Positions 8,448 through 17,554 of a DNA stretch of 64,000 nucleotides are shown in pieces. Positions within the stretch are counted from its first letter, which is position 1. The number at the start of each line of letters is the position of its first letter. The stretch is from Streptomyces iakyrus (GTDB taxonomy: Bacteria; Actinomycetota; Actinomycetes; Streptomycetales; Streptomycetaceae). The DNA is taken from positions 124,001 to 188,000 of the forward strand of contig NZ_JNXI01000002.1 of assembly GCF_000717055.1 (NCBI RefSeq). The letters are read 5' to 3'. The notes under the pieces are model-generated. The model saw only the letters and a program-made list of their open reading frames with translations. It was not told where the DNA came from and did no database searches. Position numbers and translations under genes: made by a program.

Positions 8448-11296
8448 GACGACCTCCGCAGGGACACCAGGTCGGACAGCTCCCGGTCCGTCAGTTCCGT
8501 GAGGGAGGACTCGCCGGAGCCGAGAATCGCGTCGGCCAGGGCGCGCTTGGACCGGAGCATCTCGGCGATGCGGTCCTCGACGGTGCCCTCGGTGATGAGG
8601 CGGTGCACCTGCACCGGCTGGGTCTGGCCGATGCGGTAGGCGCGGTCGGTCGCCTGTTCCTCGACGGCCGGGTTCCACCAGCGGTCGAAGTGCACGACGT
8701 GTCCCGCCCGGGTGAGGTTGAGGCCGGTGCCCGCCGCCTTGAGCGACAGCACCAGGACGGGTGTCGAACCGGCCTGGAAGCGGTCCACCATGCGCTCCCG
8801 CTCCGGGACCGGCGTACCGCCGTGGAGGAGGTCGACCGGGACCGCTCGGGTGGCCAGGTGGGAGGTGATGAGGCGGGCCATCCCGACGTACTGCGTGAAG
8901 ACGAGGGCGGATCCGTCCTCCGCCAGCAGCGTGTCCAGCAGTTCGTCGAGGAGGGCGAGTTTGCCGGAGCGGGCGGCGAGCCGGTCCCCGGCGGCACCGG
9001 TGTGCTCCTCCTTGAGGAACAGCGCGGGGTGGTTGCAGATCTGCTTCAGCGACGTCAGGAGCTTGAGCACCAGGCCGCGGCGGGGCATGCCCTCGGCGGT
9101 CTCGATGGCGAGCATCGACTCGCGGACCACCGCCTCGTACAGCGCGGCCTGTTCACGGGTGAGCGGGACGGGATGGTCGGTCTCCGTCTTGGGCGGCAGC
9201 TCGGGCACGATGCCCGGGTCGGACTTCTTGCGGCGCAGCAGGAAGGGCCTGACCAGCCGGGCGAGGCGCTCCACCGCCTCCTCGTCCTCGCCGTTCTCCA
9301 CGGCACGCGCGTGCCGGGCGCGGAAGGACTTCAGCGGGCCGAGGAGGCCGGGGGTGGTCCAGTCGAGCAGGGCCCACAGCTCCGAAAGGTTGTTCTCGAC
9401 GGGTGTGCCGGTCAGGGCCACGCGCGCGGGGGCCGGGATCGTGCGCAGCGCCTTGGCGGTGGCCGAGTAGGGGTTCTTGACGTGCTGCGCCTCGTCGGCG
9501 ACGACCATGCCCCAGGCTCGCTCGGCCAGGGCGGGGGCCGCCGAGCGCATGGTGCCGTAGGTGGTGAGGACGAAGCCGCCGTCCAGGCCGTCGAGGCTGC
9601 GGTCCGGGCCGTGGAAGCGGCGGACCGGCACACCGGGGGCGAAGCGGTTGATCTCCCGCTGCCAGTTGCCCAGCAGGGAGGCCGGGCATACGACCAGGGT
9701 CGGTTCGCTGCGCGCCCGCTTCAGGTGCAGGGCGATGAGGGTGACGGTCTTGCCGAGTCCCATGTCGTCGGCGAGGCAGCCGCCGAGGCCGAGGGTGGTC
9801 ATCAGGTCGAGCCAGGCCAGGCCCCGCAGTTGGTAGTCCCGGAGGGTGGCCTGAAGAGCCGGGGGCGGTTCGGCCGGGCGGATCCCCGCGGTCAGGCGGT
9901 CGCGCAGGGCGGCCAGCGCGCCCACGGGGACGGCCTCGACCGTCTCGCCGTCCACGTCGGCCGTGCCGGTGAGGGCGACGGACAGGGCGTCGACCGGGTC
10001 GAGCAGGCCCAGGTCCCGTTTGCGGGCCTTGCGCACGAGCGCCGGGTCGACCAGCACCCACCGGTCGCGCAGCCGGACGACCGGGCGGTGGGCCTCGGCG
10101 AGCGCGTCCATCTCGGTGTCGGTGAGCGGGTCGCCGCCGAGCGCCAGCTGCCAGCGGAACTGGAGGAGGTCCTCGCTCTCGAAGAAGCCGGTGCCGTCGG
10201 TCGCCGAGCCGGGGGCCGGGCGGACCACCGCGGCGGCGGACAGGTCCTGCGCGAGGTCCCGCGGCCAGTGCACGGCGACCCCGGTCGCGGCGAGCCGGGT
10301 CGCCGCGACCCCGAGCAGGTCGCTCAGCTCGTCCTCGGTCAGGGCCAGCACGTCGGGCACGTCCTGGTCGGCGAGCCGGTCGAGCGGGGGCCAGACACGG
10401 GCCGCGCGGCGGACGGCGAGGGCCGCGTCCACGCGCGCGCGGGGCCCGAAGGCGTCGTCGGCCTCCCCCGCCCACAGGGCTGCCGCGTCGGCCACGAGGG
10501 TGGGGTCGGCGAGGCTGTGCACCTGGACGATCGCCGCGCCGGCACTGCGGGCACGGCCGTCGGAGGCGTCGTCGAACAGGTCGTACGCCGACAGGTCCAG
10601 GCGGAGCGAGATCCGCACGCCGGCGTCCATGCCGGCGGCGACCTCGGCGGCCCAGTCGTGTGCGGCGGGCAGGTGCTGGGGCTCGCGGGCCGCGAACGGC
10701 CTGCCGGAGGTGTAGGGCGCGGCCGGGGTGCGGGGCAGGGTGTCGGCGACCGCGTCCAGGAAGGCGCGGACGAGCGCTTCCGGTTCGGGCAGCCGGACCG
10801 GGCCCGGGCCGGGCAGCGGGACGGCGTGTCCCTCGTAGGGCAGGGCGGCGGCAACGGCGCGCAGGTGCGCGATGTCGTCCGGGTCGAGGGGGCCGGCGCG
10901 CCAGGCGTCGTGGCCCGTGGGGGTGAGGCCGGGCAGCAGCCGGCCGCGGGCGGTCAGCCGCAGGGCATGGAGGGCGGCGGCGCCCCAGCAGGCGGTGGCG
11001 GGGTGGGCTCTTGGGTCGTGCCGGGCGCGCACGAGGAGCGGCAGGGCCGCGTCGAGCGGGAGGGCCAGCGCGGGGGTGGCGCGCCGCCGGACCCCGGCGG
11101 CGCCGTGCCGTCGTACGACGGTCAGTTCGGTGGCGGCGGTGTGCTCCGGGTCCCCGGCGGGCAAGGGCTCGCCCTCGGGGTCCCAGAAGGCGATGCGTCC
11201 CTCGCGCGGGAGGGGGGCCGGCAGGAAGACGGCCGGGAGCCGGACCGGGACCGCGGGCGCCTCGGCCCGCTCGGCCACCGCACTGGTGTCGCCCAT
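8444..11296 (-). CDS. SNF2-family DEAD/DEAH-box helicase-like ATPase
   Basis: The ATG at 11296 is preceded at 8 nt by GGGAGGTGA, an excellent ribosome binding site; a GTG at 11308 lies inside that site and is less likely. The protein is about 950 residues. Motif I is DDMGLGKTVTLIALHL (about residues 500-515), the Walker B/DEAH position reads VADEAQHVKN, motif III is ALTGTPVENN, and the C-terminal helicase half includes LVFTQYVGMARL, LLSLKAAGTGLNLTRA (with S/V variation) and DRAYRIGQTQPVQVHRL. These define a bacterial SNF2 (RapA/HepA-like) double-stranded DNA translocase. The N-terminal 450 residues are a family-specific extension. It is translationally coupled to the downstream SWIM gene. Confidence 0.95.
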   Translation of the reverse strand: MGDTSAVAERAEAPAVPVRLPAVFLPAPLPREGRIAFWDPEGEPLPAGDPEHTAATELTVVRRHGAAGVRRRATPALALPLDAALPLLVRARHDPRAHPATACWGAAALHALRLTARGRLLPGLTPTGHDAWRAGPLDPDDIAHLRAVAAALPYEGHAVPLPGPGPVRLPEPEALVRAFLDAVADTLPRTPAAPYTSGRPFAAREPQHLPAAHDWAAEVAAGMDAGVRISLRLDLSAYDLFDDASDGRARSAGAAIVQVHSLADPTLVADAAALWAGEADDAFGPRARVDAALAVRRAARVWPPLDRLADQDVPDVLALTEDELSDLLGVAATRLAATGVAVHWPRDLAQDLSAAAVVRPAPGSATDGTGFFESEDLLQFRWQLALGGDPLTDTEMDALAEAHRPVVRLRDRWVLVDPALVRKARKRDLGLLDPVDALSVALTGTADVDGETVEAVPVGALAALRDRLTAGIRPAEPPPALQATLRDYQLRGLAWLDLMTTLGLGGCLADDMGLGKTVTLIALHLKRARSEPTLVVCPASLLGNWQREINRFAPGVPVRRFHGPDRSLDGLDGGFVLTTYGTMRSAAPALAERAWGMVVADEAQHVKNPYSATAKALRTIPAPARVALTGTPVENNLSELWALLDWTTPGLLGPLKSFRARHARAVENGEDEEAVERLARLVRPFLLRRKKSDPGIVPELPPKTETDHPVPLTREQAALYEAVVRESMLAIETAEGMPRRGLVLKLLTSLKQICNHPALFLKEEHTGAAGDRLAARSGKLALLDELLDTLLAEDGSALVFTQYVGMARLITSHLATRAVPVDLLHGGTPVPERERMVDRFQAGSTPVLVLSLKAAGTGLNLTRAGHVVHFDRWWNPAVEEQATDRAYRIGQTQPVQVHRLITEGTVEDRIAEMLRSKRALADAILGSGESSLTELTDRELSDLVSLRRSS

Positions 11297-11383
11297 ACGT
11301 CCGGTCACCTCCCGCCCGCGTTTCGGATCAGCTGTCTCCGACTCTACGGGCGGGGTCTGACAATCGGCTCCGGCGGAAGCCCT

Positions 11384-11965
11384 CTAGGGCACGGTCCGGG
11401 CCACGACGTACACCCAGGGGTACGCCGGGTTGGACAGGTCCACGACCACGTCGTGGGTGGGGGCGGGGTTCTTCTGCCGGTGGACGAAGCCGTACCAGGA
11501 GTCGGTCGTGGCGAACTTCCAGCCGGTGACCTTCCGGTCGCGGGCGCCGATGGTGACGTGGCCCTGCTTCAGGTCCTTCCGGGTCACGCCCAGGCCGGTC
11601 AGATAGGCGTCGAGGCCGGCGGCGTTGGTCTCGAACTGGGTGTAGAGGCGGCTGGTCTTCCAGTTGTTGGTCTCGTAGTACGCCACGTGCCAGGCCGGGT
11701 GCGGGACGGGCACCTGGTAGATGCGGCGCTGGAGCTTGGAGGGCCAGCCCTCGGTCAGGCCGGTCGCCGAGTACTTCGCCTCCTTGTCCTTGCCGCTGTC
11801 GCGGCTCTGGTTCGCGGAGATCACGAGGTAGCCGGCCGGGATGCCGATGAGCAGCACGATGATCAGCAGGGTGAGGGCCCTGCGGCGGATCATGTGGCGG
11901 CGGTCCTCGACCGGGCGGTCCGGCTCGTCGGGCCAGGATCCCTGGTGGGGCAGGGAGGCGGTCAC
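11384..11965 (-). CDS. membrane-anchored extracytoplasmic protein of unknown function
   Basis: The GTG at 11965 overlaps the stop of the ROK kinase gene (GTGA), which fixes the start and implies translational coupling. The protein is 193 residues: a charged N-terminus of about 25 residues, one transmembrane segment around residues 29-48 (ALTLLIIVLLIGIPAGYLVI), then a soluble part with many aromatic residues (YQVPVPHPAWHVAYYETNNW, DSWYGFVHRQK). The topology suggests N-in, C-out anchoring. I do not recognise a family or catalytic motif. Its position after a sugar kinase suggests an envelope role, but nothing in the sequence demonstrates that. Confidence 0.75.
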   Translation of the reverse strand: MTASLPHQGSWPDEPDRPVEDRRHMIRRRALTLLIIVLLIGIPAGYLVISANQSRDSGKDKEAKYSATGLTEGWPSKLQRRIYQVPVPHPAWHVAYYETNNWKTSRLYTQFETNAAGLDAYLTGLGVTRKDLKQGHVTIGARDRKVTGWKFATTDSWYGFVHRQKNPAPTHDVVVDLSNPAYPWVYVVARTVP

Positions 11966-13110
11966 GGCGTCTCCTGGGTACTGCGGAGCGACTGCGTGTA
12001 GCGCTCGTACCGCTCGAAGCGCTCCACGCGGCGGCGCTTGGCGCGGCGGAAGCGGCGGGCGACCAGCCGGGCGAGGTCGGCGGCGCCGACCATGCCGGCC
12101 TCGGGGCCGAGCTGGGCCCGGACGATACGGGCCTCGGGGCGGTAGCCGCGGCCGGTGAGGTGCCGCTTGAAGGCGTCCCGGGCCGGGCCGATCAGCAGGT
12201 CGTCGGCGGCCGAGACGCCGCCGCCGATCACGAAGCAGGACGGGTCGAGGGCGGCGGCGAGGTTGGCGATGCCGACGCCGAGCCACTGGCCGATGTCCTG
12301 GAGCAGCTCGATGCACATGGCGTCGCCGTCACGGGCCAGCTCGGTGATCATCGGGCCGGTGATGTCGCCGATGCTGCCCTTGACGTGCTCGATGATCCCG
12401 TACGCGACGGGCGAGTCGGCGGCGGCCAGCTCGCGGGCCTCGCGGACCAGGGCGTTCCCGGAGCTGTACTGCTCCCAGCAGCCGCGGTTGCCGCACGGGC
12501 AGCGGTGGCCGCCGGGCACCACCTGCATGTGGCCGAACTCGCCGGCGACGCCGTACTTGCCGCGCTTGACCTGGCCGTCCTCCAGGATCGCGCCGCCGAT
12601 GCCGGTGCCGAGGGTGATCATGACGAGGTGGTCCTCGCCCCGGCCGGCGCCGAAGCGCCATTCCGCCCAGGCGGCGGTGTTGGCGTCGTTGTCCACGAGG
12701 ACGGGGACGGAGAGCCGGCCCGAGAGGCGGTCGCGGAGCGGTTCGTTGCGCCAGGACAGGTGCGGGGCGAACAGCACGCGGTTGCGGTCGGCGTCCACCC
12801 AGCCGGCCGCACCGATGCCGACGGCGTGCACGTCGTGCCGGTCGGAGAGGTCCAGGACCAGCTCGGCGATGGTGTCCTCGACGACCTTGGGGCTCTTGGA
12901 CTTGTCCGGGGTCTCCGTGCGGAGCATCTCCAGGATGTTGCCGTCGGCGTCGACGACGCCCGCCATCACCTTCGTACCGCCGATGTCGATGCCGACCGTG
13001 GGCACGCGGGGCGCCGTCAGGTGCGAGCGGCGCTCCCGGGTGCCGACGGTGCGCAGGGCCGTGGCACGGCGGGAGCCGATGGGGGCGGTGAAGTCGCGGT
13101 AGGTGCTCAT
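11962..13110 (-). CDS. ROK-family sugar kinase (glucokinase-like)
   Basis: A 382-residue protein. The phosphate-binding motif VGIDIGGTKVMAGVVDADG lies at about residues 38-57, after an Arg-rich leader of about 35 residues. The ROK signature and zinc site read GEFGHMQVVPGGHRCPCGNRGCWEQ, abbreviated here to the key Cys residues of CPCGNRGC and the preceding GH. The sugar-binding Asp is in LVDNDANTAAWAE. There is no N-terminal helix-turn-helix, so it is an enzyme and not a ROK repressor. Family members phosphorylate glucose, N-acetylglucosamine or similar hexoses with ATP in the cytoplasm; the exact sugar cannot be told. It is coupled to the downstream membrane-protein gene. Confidence 0.92.
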   Translation of the reverse strand: MSTYRDFTAPIGSRRATALRTVGTRERRSHLTAPRVPTVGIDIGGTKVMAGVVDADGNILEMLRTETPDKSKSPKVVEDTIAELVLDLSDRHDVHAVGIGAAGWVDADRNRVLFAPHLSWRNEPLRDRLSGRLSVPVLVDNDANTAAWAEWRFGAGRGEDHLVMITLGTGIGGAILEDGQVKRGKYGVAGEFGHMQVVPGGHRCPCGNRGCWEQYSSGNALVREARELAAADSPVAYGIIEHVKGSIGDITGPMITELARDGDAMCIELLQDIGQWLGVGIANLAAALDPSCFVIGGGVSAADDLLIGPARDAFKRHLTGRGYRPEARIVRAQLGPEAGMVGAADLARLVARRFRRAKRRRVERFERYERYTQSLRSTQETP

Positions 13111-13233
13111 CGCCGCCGATTCTGCCTCACGGCGGGGTGGAGTGCGGAGCGGGGCAGGGGCGGGCGGTGCGGATCGTTGCCGGGTGCCGGTGAGTGGTCG
13201 GTTGCTCGCGCAGTTCCCCGCGCCTCCGAAAAA

Positions 13234-13998
13234 TCAGGTGCGTACCAGCAACTGGAACTCGAAGGAATAGCGCGTCGGGCGGTACGTGTGTGTGCCGTAC
13301 TCGACAGCCCGGCCCGTGTCGTCGAACGTGACGCGTTGCATGGTGAGCAGTGGCGCGCCCGTCTCCTCCGCCAGGCGCTCCGCCTCCTCCGTGGTCGCCG
13401 CGCGGGCGCCGATCGACTGGCGGGCGCTGTGCAGGGTGATGCCCGCCGCTCGCATCAGACGGTAGAGGCCGGTGGTCTCCAGCTGGTCGGTGTCGAGATC
13501 GATGAGGCCGGGGGGCAGGAAGTTGCAGAGGTAGGCCATGGGCTCGCCGTGGGCGAGGCGGAGGCGCTCCACGCGGTGGACGTCGCTGTCCTCGGCGACG
13601 CCGAGCGCGGCGGCGACCTCGGCGGAGGCGGGGACGAGCTTGTTGACGAGGACCCGGGTGGCCGGGCGCTGGCCCGCGGCCTCCAGGTCGTCGTAGAGGC
13701 TGCTGAGCTCCAGCGGGCGCTTCACCTGGCTGTGCACGACCTGGGTGCCCACGCCGCGGCGGCGGACGAGGAGGCCCTTGTCGACGAGCGACTGGATCGC
13801 CTGGCGGACGGTCGGCCGGGACAGGCCGAGCCGGGCGGCGAGTTCGATCTCGTTGCCCAGCAGGCTGCCTGGGGTCAGCGTGCCGTGCTCGATCGCGGCC
13901 TCCAGCTGCTGGGACAACTGGAAGTACAACGGCACGGGGGAGCTGCGGTCCACGCTCAGCTCTAGCTGCACGGTCGGGTCCACTTCTGGTTTCGGCAC
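13234..13998 (-). CDS. GntR-family transcriptional regulator (HutC/UTRA type)
   Basis: A 254-residue protein. Residues about 20-85 form the GntR winged helix (LGNEIELAARLGLSRPTVRQ, then LVDKGLLVRRRGVGTQVV). The C-terminal half is a UTRA ligand-binding domain with the segments VHRVERLRLAHGEPMAYLCN and LTMQRVTFDDTGRAVEYG. UTRA domains bind small molecules such as sugar phosphates or amino acids. The gene is divergent from a Gfo/Idh/MocA dehydrogenase with only 101 bp between the start codons, so that gene is a likely target, as is autoregulation. Both points are inference from arrangement. Confidence 0.93.
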   Translation of the reverse strand: MPKPEVDPTVQLELSVDRSSPVPLYFQLSQQLEAAIEHGTLTPGSLLGNEIELAARLGLSRPTVRQAIQSLVDKGLLVRRRGVGTQVVHSQVKRPLELSSLYDDLEAAGQRPATRVLVNKLVPASAEVAAALGVAEDSDVHRVERLRLAHGEPMAYLCNFLPPGLIDLDTDQLETTGLYRLMRAAGITLHSARQSIGARAATTEEAERLAEETGAPLLTMQRVTFDDTGRAVEYGTHTYRPTRYSFEFQLLVRT

Positions 13999-14043
13999 GG
14001 GGCGAGCGTAGCTCCGTGCGTTGTTGACGGGAAGTCGTGTAGT

Positions 14044-14067
14044 CAGATTGTCCGGACATACAGATTG
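14044..14067. promoter_or_regulatory. candidate GntR operator between divergent genes
   Basis: In the 101-bp divergent promoter a perfect 10-bp palindrome TGTCCGGACA lies at 14049-14058, flanked by a direct repeat CAGATTG at 14044-14050 and 14061-14067. The location is right for control of both the regulator and the dehydrogenase. It is a candidate by position and symmetry only. Confidence 0.4.
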
Positions 14068-14099
14068 ACAGCGGCGCGTCGGGCACGCACTTTGTTTTC

Positions 14100-15119
14100 A
14101 TGCGCATCGGCGTCATCGGTACGGGCCGCATCGGCACCATCCACGCGAACACGCTGAGCCGGCATCGCGACGTCGGCTCCCTGATCCTCACGGACGCGGA
14201 CGCCGCCAGGGCCCAGGAACTGGCGCACCGGCTGGGTGAGACGGCGGCGCCCGGCGTGGAGGAGATCTTCCGCTGGGGGGTCGACGCGGTGGTGATCACG
14301 ACGGCCACGTCGGCCCACGCCGAACTGATCGGTCGGGCAGCACGCTCGGGGCTGCCGGTGTTCTGCGAGAAGCCCATCGCGCTGGACCTGCCAGGGACTC
14401 TGAGCGCGATCTCCGAGGTCGAGACGGCCGGGACGGTCCTCCAGATGGGCTTCCAGCGCCGCTTCGACGCGGGCTACACGGGCGCGCGCGAGGCCGTGCG
14501 CTCCGGCCGGCTGGGGCGGCTGCACACCGTGCGGGCCCTGACCAGCGACCAGGCGCCGCCGGACGCCGCATGGCTGCCGCTGTCCGGCGGGCTGTACCGG
14601 GACACGCTGATCCACGACTTCGACGTGCTGCGCTGGGTGACCGGCCGGGAGGTGACGGACGTCTACGCCGCCGGGTCCGACGCCGGTCCCCGGATGTTCC
14701 GCGAGGCGGGCGACGTCGACACCGCCGCCGCGCTGCTCACCCTGGACGACGGCACGCTCGCCACCCTCACCGCGACCCGGATGAACGGGGCCGGCTACGA
14801 CGTGCGCATGGAGCTCGCCGGTGAGCGCGACCAGATCGTGGTCGGTCTGGACGACCGCACGCCGATCGCGTCCACCGAGCCGACCGGGCCGCCGGCCGCG
14901 GACAAGCCCTGGACGGGCTTCCTGGAGCGCTTCGGCCCCGCCTACGAGGCCGAGCTGAACGCGTTCGTGGAGGTCGTCCGGGGCGAGCGGGCCAACCCCT
15001 GCGACGGGCGCGAGGCGCTACAGGCGCTGCGGATCGCCGAGGCGTGCGAGCTGTCACGGCGAGGGCGCCGGCCGGTGCACCTCGCGGAGATCGCCGGCAC
15101 CTCTCCCGCGTTCGCCTGA
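14100..15119 (+). CDS. Gfo/Idh/MocA-family NAD(P)-dependent oxidoreductase (inositol 2-dehydrogenase-like)
   Basis: A 339-residue protein. The N-terminal Rossmann fold starts at once with IGVIGTGRIGTIHANTL. The family signature EKPIALDLPGT (the catalytic Lys of EKP) lies at about residues 96-106. The C-terminal substrate domain includes GFQRRFDAGY, GGLYRDTLIHDFDVLRW (His and Asp positions typical of inositol and scyllo-inositol dehydrogenases) and the glycine-rich ending of the family. Family members oxidise a hydroxyl of a cyclitol or sugar with NAD(P). The length is normal. The divergent GntR regulator probably controls it. The substrate is not determined. Confidence 0.9.
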   Translation: MRIGVIGTGRIGTIHANTLSRHRDVGSLILTDADAARAQELAHRLGETAAPGVEEIFRWGVDAVVITTATSAHAELIGRAARSGLPVFCEKPIALDLPGTLSAISEVETAGTVLQMGFQRRFDAGYTGAREAVRSGRLGRLHTVRALTSDQAPPDAAWLPLSGGLYRDTLIHDFDVLRWVTGREVTDVYAAGSDAGPRMFREAGDVDTAAALLTLDDGTLATLTATRMNGAGYDVRMELAGERDQIVVGLDDRTPIASTEPTGPPAADKPWTGFLERFGPAYEAELNAFVEVVRGERANPCDGREALQALRIAEACELSRRGRRPVHLAEIAGTSPAFA

Positions 15120-15135
15120 CGACGGGCCGCCTCGG

Positions 15136-15813
15136 TCATCGCTCTTCCTGCTCCTCCTCAAGGAGTCCCGCGTCGTAGGCGAGCAGCGCGATCTGCACCC
15201 GGTTGTTGAGGTCCAGCTTGGCCAGGATGCGCGAGACGTGCGTCTTCACGGTGGCGACGCTCATGAACAGGCCGGTGGCGATCGCGGCGTTGGCCAGGCC
15301 CCGGCCGACCGCGACGGCGACCTCGCGCTCGCGGTCGTTGAGGGCGGCCAGGCGTTCGCGCGCGCGGGTGCGGCGCGTGTCGGCCGCGGTGCCGACGGCG
15401 TGCCGCATCAGCTGGCGGGTGACCGTGGGCGACAGGACCGGGTCGCCGGCCGCGACCCGGCGTACCGCCGCGAGGATCTCGGCCGGCGGGGTGTCCTTGA
15501 GGACGAACCCGGCGGCACCCGCGCGCAGCGCGCGCAGCACCTGCTCGTCGGCGTGGAAGGTGGTGAGGACCACGACCTGCGGGGCGTCCTCGCGGGCGCG
15601 CAGCCGCTCCGTGGCCGTCAGACCGTCCACCGTCGGCATCCTGATGTCCATGAGGACGACGTCCGGGCGGGTGCGGTCGACGAGGGCCTCCGCCTCGGCG
15701 CCGTCGGCGGCCTCGCCGACGATCTCGATGTCGTCGGCGCCGCCCATCATGAAGGACAGCCCGGCCCGCACCAGCGGATCGTCGTCGACGAGGAGCAGTC
15801 TGATCGCAGTCAT
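15136..15813 (-). CDS. NarL/FixJ-type response regulator
   Basis: A 225-residue protein. The receiver domain (about 1-120) has the acidic pair in LLVDDDPLVRAG, the phospho-acceptor Asp in DVVLMDIRMPTVDG, the Thr in VVLTTFHADEQV and the Lys in VLKDTPPAEIL. The C-terminal LuxR helix-turn-helix contains LNDREREVAVAVGRGLANAA and MSVATVKTHVSRILAKLDLN. It forms a pair with the histidine kinase gene just upstream on the same strand, 45 bp away. The target genes are unknown; none of the neighbours points to a signal. Confidence 0.95.
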   Translation of the reverse strand: MTAIRLLLVDDDPLVRAGLSFMMGGADDIEIVGEAADGAEAEALVDRTRPDVVLMDIRMPTVDGLTATERLRAREDAPQVVVLTTFHADEQVLRALRAGAAGFVLKDTPPAEILAAVRRVAAGDPVLSPTVTRQLMRHAVGTAADTRRTRARERLAALNDREREVAVAVGRGLANAAIATGLFMSVATVKTHVSRILAKLDLNNRVQIALLAYDAGLLEEEQEER

Positions 15814-15858
15814 GGGCCTTACGTAATCACGGCCCGGCCGGGCTCGGGGCGGGAGCGG

Positions 15859-17136
15859 TCATCCCCACGGCAGCCACGCCCGCACCTCGAACCCGCCCTG
15901 CGCGGTGGGCCCGTGCTCCAGCCGGCCGCCGGCGAGGACCGCCCGCTCGGTGAGGCCGATCAGGCCCTGGCCGGAGCCGGGGACGGGCGGCACCTCGCCC
16001 TCGGGCGGCGGGTTGTGCACCCGGATGGTGAGGCCGGTGCCCGGGGCGCCGGTGACGGTCACCGTGACGTCCGTGCCGGGTGCGTGCTTGCGCGCGTTGG
16101 TCAGGCCCTCCTGGGCGATCCGGTAGGCGGTGCGGCCGACGGAGGACGGGACGGCGGCGGGGTCCTCGACGCGGTGGTCGAGGGAGACTTTCATTCCTGC
16201 TTCGCGGGACTCGGCGACCAGGGTGTCCAGCGCCGCGAGCGTCGGCTGCGGGCGGCCGGTGTCGTCCGGCTCGCCCGCCCGCAGCACGCCGATGATCTCC
16301 CGCAGGTCCTGGAGCGCGTCGTGCGCGCTCTCCCGGATCACGCCTGCCGCCCGCGCCGTCTCCGCCGAGGGCGCGTCGGGCCGGAACTCCAGGGCGCCGG
16401 CGTGCACGCTCAGCAGGGTCAGCCGGTGGGCGAGCACGTCGTGCATCTCGCGCGCGATGGCCTCGCGGGCGAGCCGCTGGGCCTGCTCGGCCCGCAGCCG
16501 CGCCTCCGTCTCGGCGCGCCGGGCACGGTCCCGGAGGCTCACCATGAGCTGGCGCTTGGCCCGTACGAACATGCCCCAGCCGACGACGGCCACGGTGAGC
16601 AGTCCGGCGAAGAGCACGGCAACCAGGTAGGGGATGTCCGCTTCGGGGCGCACCCAGTAATAGAGGGGCACCAGCGCCACGTTGACGCCGCCCACCCAGG
16701 CCACGTACCGGAAGGGGCGGTGCACGGCCAGGGTGAACAGGGCGATGAGGCCCGCACCGCCCGAGGTGTCCGAGAAGACGCTGAGGGGGGTCAGCGCCAC
16801 GGCCAGGCCCAGGGGCCAGCGGCGCCGCAGCCACACCGCCGCGCAGGCCAGCGCACCGATCACCTGGTCGACGACGGCGAGTCCGTCCGGCACGTGGGGG
16901 TTGTCGGTGAGCGCCTCGACGGCCGTCGCGCCCACCACCACGGCCAGCAGGAAGCAGGAGAAGTCGACGACCCAGTCGCGGGCGGTGCGCCGGGGCCGCC
17001 GCCCGGCCGGCGCGGCGTCGGGGTCGAGTTCGTGCAGGAGGGCCGAGGGGAAGAACCATCTGCGCCCGGTCAGCAGCGCGGGCGTTTCTCCCCCCTGCTG
17101 CACCGCCGGGGCGTGCCCCACGTCGTCACCACTCAC
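15859..17136 (-). CDS. NarL-family sensor histidine kinase
   Basis: I place the start at the GTG at 17136 (VSGDDVGHAPAV), because the frame upstream of it has no membrane or domain content. The product is about 425 residues. There are four to six hydrophobic segments in roughly the first 180 residues (for example FSCFLLAVVVGATAVEAL and LVAVLFAGLLTVAVVGWG), a HisKA_3 dimerisation segment AREAIAREMHDVLAHRLTLL carrying the phosphorylated His, and an ATPase domain with QEGLTNARKHAPG and GSGQGLIGLTERAVLAGG. It phosphorylates the adjacent response regulator. The sensed signal is unknown. Confidence 0.93.
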   Translation of the reverse strand: MSGDDVGHAPAVQQGGETPALLTGRRWFFPSALLHELDPDAAPAGRRPRRTARDWVVDFSCFLLAVVVGATAVEALTDNPHVPDGLAVVDQVIGALACAAVWLRRRWPLGLAVALTPLSVFSDTSGGAGLIALFTLAVHRPFRYVAWVGGVNVALVPLYYWVRPEADIPYLVAVLFAGLLTVAVVGWGMFVRAKRQLMVSLRDRARRAETEARLRAEQAQRLAREAIAREMHDVLAHRLTLLSVHAGALEFRPDAPSAETARAAGVIRESAHDALQDLREIIGVLRAGEPDDTGRPQPTLAALDTLVAESREAGMKVSLDHRVEDPAAVPSSVGRTAYRIAQEGLTNARKHAPGTDVTVTVTGAPGTGLTIRVHNPPPEGEVPPVPGSGQGLIGLTERAVLAGGRLEHGPTAQGGFEVRAWLPWG

Positions 17137-17314
17137 GAGGGGCAAATCTACGCAGCGCAGGCCCGTCGCACCCGCCCTCGCGCGCGATCGTCGACCAAAG
17201 TCGCCGCGGGGCAGACTTTCGATGCCGTCGTGGCGCCGGAACGGGGACTTCCGCTCCCGGCGGCCCGCCTCGCGGCCGATGTGCGTGGGGGGCCCGCGGG
17301 GCGAGGCTGACGGC

Positions 17315-17515
17315 ATGAAGCAGGTACTGGAGATTCTCGGCTTCCTCGCCCTGGTCCAGGGCGTGGCGGGCCTGGTGCACGAGTTCACCGACTGGAACTG
17401 GGGCCTGGTGCAGCGGCTGGGGTTCCTCGACGGCTACGAGGTCTACGCGAGCGTCGCGCTGTTCGTGCTGGGTGTCGCCCTGTTCGCGGCGGCCGGGAGC
17501 CGGAAGTCCGTCTGA
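17315..17515 (+). CDS. small two-helix membrane protein
   Basis: A 66-residue protein beginning MKQVLEILGFLALVQGVAGL and ending AAAGSRKSV. It has two hydrophobic segments, about residues 5-22 and 42-61, separated by a stretch rich in Trp, Asp and Gly (FTDWNWGLVQRLGFLDGYE). The start is the ATG at 17315, though the frame is open upstream within the kinase promoter region. I do not recognise a family. It is divergent from the histidine kinase, so it could be a target of that two-component system; this is inference. Confidence 0.65.
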   Translation: MKQVLEILGFLALVQGVAGLVHEFTDWNWGLVQRLGFLDGYEVYASVALFVLGVALFAAAGSRKSV

Positions 17516-17554
17516 GCAGCCCGACGGACGTCCGGCCCGCGGCCCCGGCCGGGC

